Origin: Chryseobacterium aahli
Lineage (GTDB): Bacteria > Bacteroidota > Bacteroidia > Flavobacteriales > Weeksellaceae
Direction of reading: 5' to 3'
DNA: 64,000 nucleotides
NCBI RefSeq assembly: GCF_022699665.1
Contig: NZ_JALDNB010000004.1
Location: forward strand, 282,083 to 346,082
Below, in pieces: positions 17,244-26,052 of the stretch. The position numbers and the translations under genes are program-made. The first letter of the stretch is position 1, and each line of letters starts with the position of its first letter. The notes under the pieces are model-generated. The model saw only the letters and a program-made list of their open reading frames with translations. It did no database searches and had not been told where the DNA came from.

Positions 17244-18911
17244 ATGAAAAAAATATTGACTTTTATTTTATTATCACAATTAGTATTTTACTGTAAAAAA
17301 AATGATGAAATCAATGAATCCAATCCAACTAATCCATCAAACACAAGTTTTATATTAGCAAAAAAATATAAAGACACGAATTTAGATTCAGCTTTCATTT
17401 ATTTTAATTTAGCTAAAAATGATTTTCTAATAAAGAATGATTCCATAGGAGCGGCTAGGTCTCTTGTGAATATGGCAATTATCCAATCTGATAAGGGAGA
17501 TTATTATGGAAGTATTGAAACATCTTTAGAGGCGGACAAATATTTAAAGACAGCGGTAAAAAATGATTTTGTTAATAATTTATATTCATCAAATTATAAC
17601 AATTTAGCAATATCTTCTAAATCACTAAAAAACTATCAAGACGCTGAAAAATACTATCAGAATGCATTAAAAATAACATTAGATAAAAATTATATTTCTG
17701 TTATAAATAATAATATTGGTGATATGCTAATATTACAAAATAAAAAAGATTCAGCAGTAACGCACTTACAAAAACTCAGGAATTCTAATGATAGTATAAG
17801 TTATGCCAGAGTTTTAAATAATTTAGCAAAAGCCAAATTTTTAGGAAATGTAAATTACAATGCAGTACCAGAATTAGAAAAAGCTTTAAAAATTAGAGAA
17901 ATTCAAAAAGACACATTAGGATTGAACTCAAGTTTTGCAACGCTTGCAGATTATTTCTATAGCAGGGATAAAAATAAATCTTTATTTTATGCAAAAATGA
18001 TGTTGAAAAGGGCGAAACTCAACAAAAGCCCAGATGATCGACTTGAAGCATTACAAAAGTTAATTAATTTGGACAAGATTAATTATTTAAATTATTTTAA
18101 AGAATTTCAAACTTTAAATGACAGTGTACAACTTGCAAGGAGTAAAGCAAAAAATCAATTTGCCGTTGTAAGATATGATGTAGAACAAAAAAATGCTCTG
18201 AATCAAAAACTAAAAGCCGATAATGAAATTGAGAAAATAAGAAAGAACGTTGGAATAGGCAGTTTGACAATACTTCTAGTCGGAGGTTTCTTACTATATC
18301 GAAAAAGACAAAAACAATTAAAACAGGAAAAAGAACTCGAAGTAAAAAACACAGAACTCAGATATTCCAAAAAAGTACATGATAAAGTAGCCAATAAAGT
18401 TTATCATGTAATGTCGGAAGTGGAAAATACTGAGAATATGAATAAAGAAGTTTTGCTTTATAAACTTGATGGAATTTATCAGATTTCGCGCGATATATCC
18501 TATGAAAAAAACGATGTTGCTCTTGAGCATAATTTTTCACAACATTTATCTCAAATGCTAAAATCTTACTCCTCAGAAACAATTAAAGTTCCGATTATAG
18601 GCAATGAAGAATCTTTATGGGAAGACATTCCGGACAATTCTAAAGTTGAAATTTTCTATATTTTACAGGAACTCATGACCAATATGAAAAAACACAGCAA
18701 AGCCGATAAAGTTCTTATTGATTTTTCACGCGAAAACGACCTGATCAATATTGTATATTCTGATAACGGAATAGGAATTTCGGAATTTTCTCCTAAAAAT
18801 GGTTTGCAAAATACGGAATCCCGTATAAATTCTATTGGTGGAACAATTAATTTTGACACGAAGACAGAAAATGGTTTAAAAATAAACCTTTCATTTCCAG
18901 TAAAAAATTAA
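17244..18911 (+). CDS. TPR-containing sensor histidine kinase
   Basis: 555 residues. The N-terminal signal sequence contains a Cys at residue 17 (LLSQLVFYCKKN), possibly a relaxed lipobox. Residues about 40-310 are TPR-like helix pairs (DAEKYYQNALKITLDKNY and DTLGLNSSFATLADYFYSRD). A single transmembrane helix (GSLTILLVGGFLLY) and a coiled-coil linker follow. The kinase region has a HisKA_3-type phosphoacceptor (YSKKVHDKVANKVYHVMSE) and an ATPase domain with LQELMTNMKKHSKA and DNGIGIS. This is the common Bacteroidota layout of a periplasmic TPR sensor with a cytoplasmic kinase. ATG 17244 is preferred over the in-frame TTG at 17226. The response regulator starts 4 bases downstream. Confidence 0.85.
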   Translation: MKKILTFILLSQLVFYCKKNDEINESNPTNPSNTSFILAKKYKDTNLDSAFIYFNLAKNDFLIKNDSIGAARSLVNMAIIQSDKGDYYGSIETSLEADKYLKTAVKNDFVNNLYSSNYNNLAISSKSLKNYQDAEKYYQNALKITLDKNYISVINNNIGDMLILQNKKDSAVTHLQKLRNSNDSISYARVLNNLAKAKFLGNVNYNAVPELEKALKIREIQKDTLGLNSSFATLADYFYSRDKNKSLFYAKMMLKRAKLNKSPDDRLEALQKLINLDKINYLNYFKEFQTLNDSVQLARSKAKNQFAVVRYDVEQKNALNQKLKADNEIEKIRKNVGIGSLTILLVGGFLLYRKRQKQLKQEKELEVKNTELRYSKKVHDKVANKVYHVMSEVENTENMNKEVLLYKLDGIYQISRDISYEKNDVALEHNFSQHLSQMLKSYSSETIKVPIIGNEESLWEDIPDNSKVEIFYILQELMTNMKKHSKADKVLIDFSRENDLINIVYSDNGIGISEFSPKNGLQNTESRINSIGGTINFDTKTENGLKINLSFPVKN

Positions 18912-18915
18912 TAAT

Positions 18916-19581
18916 ATGTTTAAAAAAGCACTAATAGCCGAAGATTTCGAAAGTTACAACTCATCCGTTCAGAAAGCTCTTGAAGAATTAAAAATTGAGA
19001 TTATAGACAATGTTCAGTATTGTGATGATGCATTTATGAAGATCAAAAAAAGTATCCGTGAGAAAAACCCTTATGATTTGCTTATTACCGATCTTTCGTT
19101 TGTAAGTGATCACAGAGAACAGCATATAACGAATGGTCGGGATTTAATCAGTATTATCAAAAATGAATCTCCAACTGTTAAAATCATCGCTTTCTCAATT
19201 GAAGACAGAGCCGAAATTGTTGATGACCTTTTCAAAACGCATGAAATCAATGGTTTTGTTTCCAAAGGTCGGGAAGATCTTAAAGAATTGAAGCAAGCTG
19301 TAAAAGCTGTCTTTAGTGATCAAAAATATATTTCAACCAATATTAAAAATTCGATAAAGACAAGAAACTCATACGATTTTACAAGATTTGAGATTATTCT
19401 AGTGAAATTACTTTCAGAAGGTATGATGCAAAAAAATATTCCTGATTATTTAAAAGAAAACAACATCAAACCATCCAGCTTGAGCAGTGTGGAAAAATGT
19501 CTCAATAATATGAAGGAATCTTTAGGAGTCGGCAATAACGAACAACTGATTGCTCTTTGCAAAGATTGGGGAATTATTTAG
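18916..19581 (+). CDS. Response regulator, REC plus LuxR-like output domain
   Basis: 221 residues. The receiver domain has acidic residues at the start (LIAEDFE), a phosphoacceptor Asp in YDLLITDLSFVSD and a conserved Lys (GFVSKGRED). The C-terminal 80 residues (FTRFEIILVKLLSEGMMQKN, then SSVEKCLNNMKESLGVGNNE) have a LuxR/GerE-like helix-turn-helix pattern, although divergent. It is the cognate partner of the TPR kinase, in one operon closed by a strong terminator at 19601. Target genes are unknown; the small secreted proteins that follow are possible candidates by position. Confidence 0.85.
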   Translation: MFKKALIAEDFESYNSSVQKALEELKIEIIDNVQYCDDAFMKIKKSIREKNPYDLLITDLSFVSDHREQHITNGRDLISIIKNESPTVKIIAFSIEDRAEIVDDLFKTHEINGFVSKGREDLKELKQAVKAVFSDQKYISTNIKNSIKTRNSYDFTRFEIILVKLLSEGMMQKNIPDYLKENNIKPSSLSSVEKCLNNMKESLGVGNNEQLIALCKDWGII

Positions 19582-19600
19582 AATTTAAAAAATATTTATT

Positions 19601-19632
19601 AAAAACCTTTCATTTTTTTGAAAGGTTTTTTC
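19601..19632 (+). terminator. Intrinsic terminator after the response regulator
   Basis: 12-bp perfect stem AAAAACCTTTCA/TGAAAGGTTTTT with a T6 loop and T tail. Confidence 0.85.
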
Positions 19633-19672
19633 GTTTTATGGTTTCCCGTAAGGATTGCTTTTCAAAGGGTTA

Positions 19673-19680
19673 TACTTTTG
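19673..19680 (+). promoter_or_regulatory. -7 box for the lipoprotein gene at 19701
   Basis: TACTTTTG, an exact TAnnTTTG match, 20 bases upstream of the ATG. Confidence 0.5.
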
Positions 19681-19700
19681 GAGTATAAAACAATTAATCA

Positions 19701-20348
19701 ATGAATAAAATATTTATAAAAAATATCATTCCGACTTTTAGGTTTTTAATTGGTTGTATCCTTTCAATTTTCTTTTTAGTAGAATGTACAAAAAATAACG
19801 CTAATGAAAAGGTAACGCTTGAAAAAGAACATATTAAAATTGAGCAGAAGAAAGATGATTTAAAAGCAAGATTACAAAGAGAAATAGAAGGGTTAGAAAA
19901 AGATTCTGATTTATCCAAAAATGTTTCTTCAATTGATGGAATTACAATAGTTATTGCTCTCTATAAAGTTTACGCATCGGTAATTAAAGAAGGAAAAGAA
20001 AGCAGTGATATTGAAGAACAAGCACTAGCTAAGAAACTGGAAAAAATGGTCATTAATTCTCAAATAAAAGTTTTCCCAAAACTAAGATTGATATACTACA
20101 GAATCATAAAAGAAAAACTTTGGGAAAACGATATTGAAGTGAAAATCATTGGTTCAACAAATAGAACATTACAGTTTACAGGTGGACTTTTTGCAGCTAA
20201 TAAAAATATTCAGGATACACAATCAGCATTACATGAAGTCCTTTCATTTTTGAGATTCAAACAGATACAATATAAATGGTATTCAGGTGATGATGAATAT
20301 ACTTACTATAATATTGAGTCTCCTAAAGATTCTGAAATCACAAACTAA
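19701..20348 (+). CDS. Hypothetical lipoprotein
   Basis: 215 residues. The N-terminal basic and hydrophobic stretch (FRFLIGCILSIFFLVECTKNN) ends in a cysteine that fits a lipoprotein signal, so the protein is probably lipid-anchored in the envelope. A coiled-coil segment (EKEHIKIEQKKDDLKARLQR) and a mixed helix/strand C-terminal domain follow. No family is recognised. It has its own promoter box and is followed after 28 bases by a gene for a small secreted basic protein. Confidence 0.7.
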   Translation: MNKIFIKNIIPTFRFLIGCILSIFFLVECTKNNANEKVTLEKEHIKIEQKKDDLKARLQREIEGLEKDSDLSKNVSSIDGITIVIALYKVYASVIKEGKESSDIEEQALAKKLEKMVINSQIKVFPKLRLIYYRIIKEKLWENDIEVKIIGSTNRTLQFTGGLFAANKNIQDTQSALHEVLSFLRFKQIQYKWYSGDDEYTYYNIESPKDSEITN

Positions 20349-20376
20349 ACATAATTTATTCAAAAACAATTTTATC

Positions 20377-20661
20377 ATGAAAAAACTACTTCTTACTAGC
20401 CTTTTAAGTTTAGGCTTATTATTACCTGCAACTTTCTCAGCATCAACAAATTCTTCAACCTCAAAAACTGAAATTTCAGCTCAAAAACAAAAGAAAAAGA
20501 AAACGAAGAAAAGAAAAGCAAGAAAATCAAAATCAACAGCAAGTCGAGGTTGTACTTATAATGGTCATACTCTTTATGTTGGGAAAAGAGGTGGCTGCTA
20601 TTACATGGCCGGAAACAGCAAAGAATATGTAGACAGATCTTACTGTTCAGGCTGTAACTAA
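20377..20661 (+). CDS. Small secreted Lys-rich protein with a Cys-containing C-terminal motif
   Basis: 94 residues. A clear signal peptide (MKKLLLTSLLSLGLLLPA, cleavage near ATFSA), a very basic linker (KQKKKKTKKRKARKSKS), and a C-terminal domain CTYNGHTLYVGKRGGCYYMA followed by YVDRSYCSGCN. The GxRGGCYYxxxxxKxYVDRxxC pattern recurs in secreted Bacteroidota proteins and resembles the PBCV-specific basic adaptor motif; this is from memory. The five cysteines may form disulfides after export. The ATG at 20377 is chosen because it starts the signal peptide. Function unknown. Confidence 0.7.
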   Translation: MKKLLLTSLLSLGLLLPATFSASTNSSTSKTEISAQKQKKKKTKKRKARKSKSTASRGCTYNGHTLYVGKRGGCYYMAGNSKEYVDRSYCSGCN

Positions 20662-20699
20662 TTCACAATAAAAGTCCGACAAAATTTAAAACTAATAAT

Positions 20700-21062
20700 A
20701 TGAAATACCTCATCATTATAGCTGCATTGTGCTGTTTTATCGGCATTGTCGATTTACCGATTGGCTATTATACTTTTCTTCGGATCATCGTTTCGTTTAT
20801 GTCATTCGTGATTATTGTCAATGAATTTAGAAGCAGGAGATTTTGGTTCATCACTTTTGTTTTGATCTTTGTTCTTTTTAACCCGATTTTCCCGATTTAC
20901 CTTTATTTAAAGCCTATTTGGATTTTCATTGATTGCATTGTCGGACTTTTATTACTTTATTACTTCTACAGTTTAATTCCAAAGAAAAAAATAAAAGAAC
21001 CGGAAACAATCGACATTCCGCATCAGGAAATCCCAAGAACAAGAGACCGAATAATCAAATAA
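20700..21062 (+). CDS. Small membrane protein, DUF6804-like
   Basis: 120 residues with four hydrophobic segments (about 1-20, 24-42, 48-67, 72-92) and a hydrophilic tail ending TRDRIIK. The DLPIGYYTFLRIIVSF pattern resembles DUF6804 small membrane proteins. Function unknown. It opens a compact operon with the TerB-like gene (4-base gap), the coiled-coil membrane gene and the VWA gene, so a shared role at the membrane is inferred. Confidence 0.7.
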   Translation: MKYLIIIAALCCFIGIVDLPIGYYTFLRIIVSFMSFVIIVNEFRSRRFWFITFVLIFVLFNPIFPIYLYLKPIWIFIDCIVGLLLLYYFYSLIPKKKIKEPETIDIPHQEIPRTRDRIIK

Positions 21063-21066
21063 AACT

Positions 21067-21474
21067 ATGGAAACAATACAAATACCTGAAAATCTTAAAG
21101 CTCATTTTTTAAGATTATATCAAATGGCAATTTGCGACGACGATTTTAGTCCGCTGGAATTGAAAATGCTGTACAAATCAGCCGAAGAAAGAGGAATATC
21201 TTCAAAAAATTTAGATGAAATTCTTCTGAATCCAATTAATTCAAAATCTCTGATTCCTGAAACAATTGAAGAAAAAGTAGAATATCTCTACGATCTTACC
21301 GTAATGATTTGGGCAGACGGAATTGTCTCAGAAAATGAATATTCTGCTTTAAAAAAATATGTCGGAATGTTTGGTTTCTTAGAAGAAAACGTAAAAGATA
21401 TTGCCGATTATTTCATCGAAGCAGTAAAGAACGGAAAAACCAAAACTGATATTCTTAATGACTTAAAAAACTGA
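21067..21474 (+). CDS. TerB-like protein
   Basis: 135 residues, all helical, with two related halves: MAICDDDFSPLELKMLYKSA and VMIWADGIVSENEYSALKKY. The spaced acidic residues followed by a conserved Glu match the two-lobed TerB fold, known from tellurite-resistance and stress systems and thought to bind metal near the membrane. No signal peptide, so cytoplasmic. It is second in the four-gene operon 20700-23717, five bases before the next gene. The TerB assignment is by pattern and is moderately sure. Confidence 0.75.
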   Translation: METIQIPENLKAHFLRLYQMAICDDDFSPLELKMLYKSAEERGISSKNLDEILLNPINSKSLIPETIEEKVEYLYDLTVMIWADGIVSENEYSALKKYVGMFGFLEENVKDIADYFIEAVKNGKTKTDILNDLKN

Positions 21475-21479
21475 TTACC

Positions 21480-22823
21480 ATGAATGCCATGACCTCAAAT
21501 ATTAAAAATCTTTTCAGATTAAAAACTGTTCCGGCTGAAGAAAATCAAAATCAGCTTCCGACAACTGAACCTGTAGACAACGAATTAACCGAAGAAAGTC
21601 GCAAACGAACGTATCACGAATCTGGTTACAGAGACGGGACAAGAAACAGCGGAAATCACACTGCTTTGTCCATTTGCCTTGATGCGATCTATTCTAAATT
21701 TCAAAACGAAGAAAAACAGCTCGTTGAAAAGCAGAGTAAATTGAAAGAACCTTATCTGAACGAACAGAAAAACAAAGAAACAGAAATTAAAGGTTTGACC
21801 GTTTCTTTAGACAACAAAGAAGAAAAGCTCAACAACATTGATGAAGACATTAAAAATGTTCAGGATAAAATTGAAGGTCTGAAATTTGAAATCAATGATT
21901 TACCAAGAAATCCTGAAGCGTACAGTGTGAACGCCACAAAAGGCGCCTCTACGAAATTCTGGATTGGTTTGATTCTCTTGATTCCGATAAGCTTATATCT
22001 TTTCACTTTTTATATTTCAACTTCGTATTCTGCGTTTTTCAAAAGTTTCGATGCGAACGGGAATATTATTCAAAGTGTTTTGGACGCACAGGCTTTCAAC
22101 AAAGCTTGGGCTGAAGGTCCGCTGGAAGGTGCTTTTGTGACTTTGATTCCGTTTGTTTTCTTAGGTTTGGGATATTTGATCCATATGTTTGGAGAAAACA
22201 AAAGCTTTGGCAATTACGCTAAAATCGCATTATTATTCATTATCACATTTGTTTTCGATGCAATTCTGGCTTACGAAATTGAATCTAAATTATATGAACT
22301 GAACAAAACTTTTGAGTCTCCTCCATTCGATCTCAAAATAGCATTTACCAAGAATCAGTTTTGGGGAATTATTTTCGCCGGGTTCATAGTTTACATTATT
22401 TGGGGATTGGTTTTCGACTTTGTCATGAAAGAACATAAAGAAAAAGACAAGATCAAAAACGAACAAATCAGAAGACAAAAAGACATTTTGGTTCATCAGG
22501 AAAGAATCGTTGATTTTGAGAAACAAAAAGAGGAAGTCAGAAACAGCATCGGAAGCATCAAAGAATTGATTGCCAAAGCAAAAGGCAGAATTGAAGAACT
22601 TCAGAATATTATTGACGGAGTGATTATTCCTACAAAAGATTATAAACTTTACGCTTCAGAATATATGCAGGGCTGGATTACATTTATGAGTGAAAAATTA
22701 GCCGTTTCTCAATCAGTAAAACAAGAAATGATAGAAGAATGTAAGAAGCAATACAATTACAATCTCAATAAAGTCGGGGCAAATTCCGATAGTCAGAACT
22801 CTGTTTATATGTCAGTTTTATAA
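21480..22823 (+). CDS. Coiled-coil multi-pass membrane protein
   Basis: 447 residues. A charged N-terminal region with a YHESGYRDGTRNSGNHTALS motif precedes a long coiled coil (about 78-140). Four transmembrane helices follow (about 160-183, 212-234, 244-264, 291-313), then a second coiled coil (about 318-385) and a short soluble tail. The symmetric coiled coils on either side of the membrane block suggest a scaffold that oligomerises at the inner membrane. I do not recognise a family. It sits between the TerB-like and VWA genes, with a 9-base gap to the latter. Confidence 0.7.
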   Translation: MNAMTSNIKNLFRLKTVPAEENQNQLPTTEPVDNELTEESRKRTYHESGYRDGTRNSGNHTALSICLDAIYSKFQNEEKQLVEKQSKLKEPYLNEQKNKETEIKGLTVSLDNKEEKLNNIDEDIKNVQDKIEGLKFEINDLPRNPEAYSVNATKGASTKFWIGLILLIPISLYLFTFYISTSYSAFFKSFDANGNIIQSVLDAQAFNKAWAEGPLEGAFVTLIPFVFLGLGYLIHMFGENKSFGNYAKIALLFIITFVFDAILAYEIESKLYELNKTFESPPFDLKIAFTKNQFWGIIFAGFIVYIIWGLVFDFVMKEHKEKDKIKNEQIRRQKDILVHQERIVDFEKQKEEVRNSIGSIKELIAKAKGRIEELQNIIDGVIIPTKDYKLYASEYMQGWITFMSEKLAVSQSVKQEMIEECKKQYNYNLNKVGANSDSQNSVYMSVL

Positions 22824-22832
22824 AATTTAATT

Positions 22833-23717
22833 ATGAAAAAAATATTTTACCTCATTATCGCTTCTGCGCTTTTTATTCAATGCGGAAAGCCAAAAGAAAA
22901 GATTTCAGAAAGTTCAGTTCCGACAGTTAATTCTGCGAAAAACCTGAACCTTAGCGTTTTGATCGATCTTTCAGACAGAATTGATCCTGATAAAAATCCA
23001 AATCCGACGATGGAATATTTCCAGAGAGACACGGAATACATCAAAGCGATTGAAAAAGGATTTTTAGATCATATTAAAAACAAAAAAGTTATTCAACTCA
23101 ACGATCAGATGCAGGTTTTCTTCAATCCTGAACCTTCAGATCCCAAAATGAATGAACTGACAAAAGAGTTGAAAGTGTCTTTCGATAAAAACACGACGAA
23201 AGAGAACATCAATTTGGTTCAAAACAAATATTCTTCGTTGCCAATGCAGATTTACGAGTCAGCGATAAAAGATAAAAAATATGTCGGATCAGATATTTGG
23301 GAGTTTTTCAAGAATAAAGCAAAAGATTACTGCATTAAAGATAATCATAGAAATGTCCTTTTCATTCTAACTGACGGTTATATTTATCACAAAGATTCTA
23401 AATTTTCTGAAGGTCAAAAAACTTCTTATCTCACACCGGAATTGGTAAAATCTTTAAAACTAAATTCTTCAGATTTCAAAAATAAAATTCAGGATAAAGG
23501 TTTGGGATTTGTAAAAGCTAATGATGATCTCGATAATCTTGAAGTCATTGTTTTAGGAATCAATCCCGCAAAAGGAAATCCTTTTGAAGCCGATGTCATC
23601 AAAGAATACTGGGAAAATTGGTTCAAAGAGATGAAAATCAAAAATTATCAGATAAAATCTGCCGATTTGCCATCCAATTTAGAACCTATTATTTTAAAAG
23701 CAATTTCGGGTAAATAA
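22833..23717 (+). CDS. Von Willebrand factor A-like lipoprotein
   Basis: 294 residues. A lipoprotein signal (MKKIFYLIIASALFIQCGK, Cys17) is followed by a domain that begins LSVLIDLSDRIDPDK, a MIDAS-like DxSDx motif, and continues with RNVLFILTDGYIYHKD, where the TDG is the usual second metal-site loop. This is the arrangement of VWA metal-dependent adhesion domains, here displayed on the outside of a membrane. It is the last gene of the TerB-like/coiled-coil operon; VWA and TerB modules also occur together in the Ter stress systems. Exact function is unknown. Confidence 0.75.
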   Translation: MKKIFYLIIASALFIQCGKPKEKISESSVPTVNSAKNLNLSVLIDLSDRIDPDKNPNPTMEYFQRDTEYIKAIEKGFLDHIKNKKVIQLNDQMQVFFNPEPSDPKMNELTKELKVSFDKNTTKENINLVQNKYSSLPMQIYESAIKDKKYVGSDIWEFFKNKAKDYCIKDNHRNVLFILTDGYIYHKDSKFSEGQKTSYLTPELVKSLKLNSSDFKNKIQDKGLGFVKANDDLDNLEVIVLGINPAKGNPFEADVIKEYWENWFKEMKIKNYQIKSADLPSNLEPIILKAISGK

Positions 23718-23745
23718 AAACACTTTTCTACATATCATTTATTCC

Positions 23746-23772
23746 AAAGGCGAAGTATTCTTCGTCTTTTTG
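23746..23772 (+). terminator. Intrinsic terminator after the VWA operon
   Basis: Stem AAAGGCGAAG/CTTCGTCTTT with one G:U pair, loop TATT, T-rich tail. Confidence 0.7.
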
Positions 23773-23807
23773 TTTTTTAAGCTAAACCTCATTTGTATTC
23801 TTTTCCT

Positions 23808-23815
23808 TATTTTTG
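23808..23815 (+). promoter_or_regulatory. -7 box for the OmpR-type regulator
   Basis: TATTTTTG, a consensus TAnnTTTG match 16 bases before the ATG at 23832. Confidence 0.5.
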
Positions 23816-23831
23816 TGAGATTCGTTACTAT

Positions 23832-24539
23832 ATGAAAAAAATTGTTCTAATCGAAGATGAAACCAGCGTAGTTTCTTTTATTAAAAAAGGACTTCAGGAA
23901 AAGGGATATGATGTTTCGGTGGCATTTGACGGATTGACCGGCGTAAGCCTGGTGCAGGAGAATGATTTCGAATTGGTCATTTTAGACATTATGCTTCCGG
24001 GAATGAATGGTCTGGATGTCTGCAAGGAAATCAGAAAAACCAACAAACACGTTCCTATTCTTTTTTTAACGGCATTGGGTAGTTCAGAAAATATTGTTCT
24101 CGGGCTCGAAAGTGGCGGTGATGATTATTTGGTAAAACCTTTTAAGTTTATCGAGTTGGTTGCCAGAATTAAATCTTTACTAAGAAGAAGCGTTCCCATT
24201 GCAACTCCCGAAGTCACAGAAGACGAAACTTTTAATGAATATCTTTTTCAGATTTCAGATTTGACGGTCAACGATTATACCAAAAAAGTAGTGCGTGCTG
24301 GAGAAGAAATTTCTCTGACCTCTACCGAATATAAATTGTTAATGTATTTCCTCAACAATCCCGAAAAAGTAATTTCAAGGGCTGAAATTCTAGATGCAGT
24401 CTGGGGTGTCAACTACGAACTCGGAACCAATGTTGTAGATGTTTATGTAAATTATTTAAGAAAAAAAATAGATAATCAGGACGACAAAAAGCTCATCCAC
24501 ACCGTGATTGGTATGGGGTATGTTCTGAAAAAGCCATAG
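23832..24539 (+). CDS. OmpR/PhoB family response regulator
   Basis: 235 residues. The receiver domain has the acidic pocket (IEDE), phospho-Asp in LVILDIMLPGMNG and the conserved Lys in YLVKPFKFIELVARI. The C-terminal winged helix (SLTSTEYKLLMYFLNNPEKV and VDVYVNYLRKKID) is of OmpR type. It binds DNA as a dimer on direct repeats, which fits the phased array at 25983-26042. ATG 23832 is preferred over the in-frame start at 23793, which lies upstream of the promoter. The kinase gene follows after 3 bases. Confidence 0.93.
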   Translation: MKKIVLIEDETSVVSFIKKGLQEKGYDVSVAFDGLTGVSLVQENDFELVILDIMLPGMNGLDVCKEIRKTNKHVPILFLTALGSSENIVLGLESGGDDYLVKPFKFIELVARIKSLLRRSVPIATPEVTEDETFNEYLFQISDLTVNDYTKKVVRAGEEISLTSTEYKLLMYFLNNPEKVISRAEILDAVWGVNYELGTNVVDVYVNYLRKKIDNQDDKKLIHTVIGMGYVLKKP

Positions 24540-24542
24540 AAA

Positions 24543-25952
24543 ATGCTTAACAAAGTCATTACAAATCAAACCAAAACGATGGTGCTTTTGATGGTTGTTT
24601 TTACAACCGTTATTTCCATTTTTGGAGGTTTGGTTTATTTTTCTATTGTTAATTTTTCGCATCAGCGTTTTTATGAATTGCTGAAAATACGTACGACTAC
24701 CATTGTACAAATCGAAAAAGGAAAAGAGCATCTTGATTTACCTGAAAATTATATTCTCAACGGTTTAAACGACGAAGAACTTCCTATGGAAAGAGATTAT
24801 GTTTTTGCCGTACCTTCAGATTCAAATTTTAAACATATTTCTAAAGAAGTACACATTCCTGATACTTTTTTTAAAAACATCATCAGACGAGGCGAGGCAA
24901 ATTATAACGATAAAGAATTTTACTACATCGGTCAGTCTTTTAGATTTCAAAATAAAGATTACATCGCTATTGCATCTGCAAAAAACCATTACGTCGTTCA
25001 TTATCTAGGGTTTTTAAAGAGAACATTGATTACCTGCATGATTCTCTCGATTTTCTTCAGCATGATTTTTTCTTTTTATTTATCTAAAACTTTATTTAAA
25101 CCAATCCTTAAAATCACCGGAAAAGTAAAAGAAATCAGCTCAGAAAATCTACATTTACGACTAGAGCCGCAGCCTGACAACAAAGAGTTAAACGAATTGG
25201 TGGAAACATTCAACACAATGTTGACAAGAATTGAAACATCATTTGAAACTCAGAACCACCTGATTGGAAATGTTTCTCACGAGCTCAGAACTCCATTGAC
25301 TTCCATTATGGGAGAAGCTGATGTTGCACTTTCTATCAACAGAACCGCTGATGAATACAAAGAAACTTTAGAAATCATCCTCGACGAAGCCGAAAAACTC
25401 GATAAAAAAATAAAAGCGCTTTTAATCATTGCTCAAACCGGTTTTGACGGAAAAATTCAGAAAATTGATAAGGTGAGAATTGATCAGTTGCTGTGGGATG
25501 TGATTGAGACCATCAGAAAAATTGATTCTCGAAATAATATTTATCTCGATATCAGCATGCTGCCCGACAATCCAAAAAAACTGAAAGTTCAGGGGAACGA
25601 GCAGCTTCTTCATCTTGCAGTTGCCAATATTGTGAACAACGGTTGTAAATATTCCAATTTCCAGCAGGTAAAAGTTTCACTTGGAGCTACAGATACAGAT
25701 GTTTATATCATCATCAAAGACACAGGAATCGGTATTCCGGAATCTGAAATGGATAAAATCTACGATCCTTTCTTCCGAGCCTCCAACACCAAAAATTATG
25801 AAGGGTATGGCATCGGACTTCCCCTTGCACGAAACATTGTGAGAATGCATAATGGTGAATTGATTGTGAGTTCACACGAAAATCAGGGAACAACTGTGCA
25901 AATGCGTTTTCCTACTATTTATGCGACACAGCAGAAAGAAAAACAACCTTAG
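24543..25952 (+). CDS. Sensor histidine kinase (HAMP, HisKA, HATPase)
   Basis: 469 residues. Two transmembrane helices (about 12-38 and 158-183) flank a periplasmic sensor domain. A HAMP linker (SKTLFKPILKITGKVKEISS), the phosphoacceptor NVSHELRTPLTSIMGE, the N box (AVANIVNNGCKYSN) and the G boxes (IKDTGIGIPESEMD, YEGYGIGLPLARNIV) follow. It is a classic orthodox kinase of the CusS/BaeS style, partner of the regulator at 23832. The signal is unknown; the downstream USP-like and DUF1275 genes are its probable targets by position and by the repeat array in their promoter. Confidence 0.93.
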   Translation: MLNKVITNQTKTMVLLMVVFTTVISIFGGLVYFSIVNFSHQRFYELLKIRTTTIVQIEKGKEHLDLPENYILNGLNDEELPMERDYVFAVPSDSNFKHISKEVHIPDTFFKNIIRRGEANYNDKEFYYIGQSFRFQNKDYIAIASAKNHYVVHYLGFLKRTLITCMILSIFFSMIFSFYLSKTLFKPILKITGKVKEISSENLHLRLEPQPDNKELNELVETFNTMLTRIETSFETQNHLIGNVSHELRTPLTSIMGEADVALSINRTADEYKETLEIILDEAEKLDKKIKALLIIAQTGFDGKIQKIDKVRIDQLLWDVIETIRKIDSRNNIYLDISMLPDNPKKLKVQGNEQLLHLAVANIVNNGCKYSNFQQVKVSLGATDTDVYIIIKDTGIGIPESEMDKIYDPFFRASNTKNYEGYGIGLPLARNIVRMHNGELIVSSHENQGTTVQMRFPTIYATQQKEKQP

Positions 25953-25982
25953 CTTCAAAACGAAGCATTTTTAAAAATGAAA

Positions 25983-26042
25983 TTCTAATCTCATTTTAAT
26001 CTCTTTAATTACATTTTAATTTTGTTCTAAAGGTCTTCTAAT
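25983..26042 (+). promoter_or_regulatory. Six-copy TTYTAAT direct-repeat array (putative response-regulator operator)
   Basis: Six copies of a TTYTAAT-like heptamer start at 25983, 25994, 26003, 26014, 26025 and 26036, with steps of 11, 9, 11, 11 and 11 bases, all on the same strand and on the same face of the helix. The array ends 10 bases before a -7 box. OmpR-family regulators bind such phased direct repeats, and one is encoded two genes upstream. Confidence 0.55.
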
Positions 26043-26052
26043 CTTACAGATA

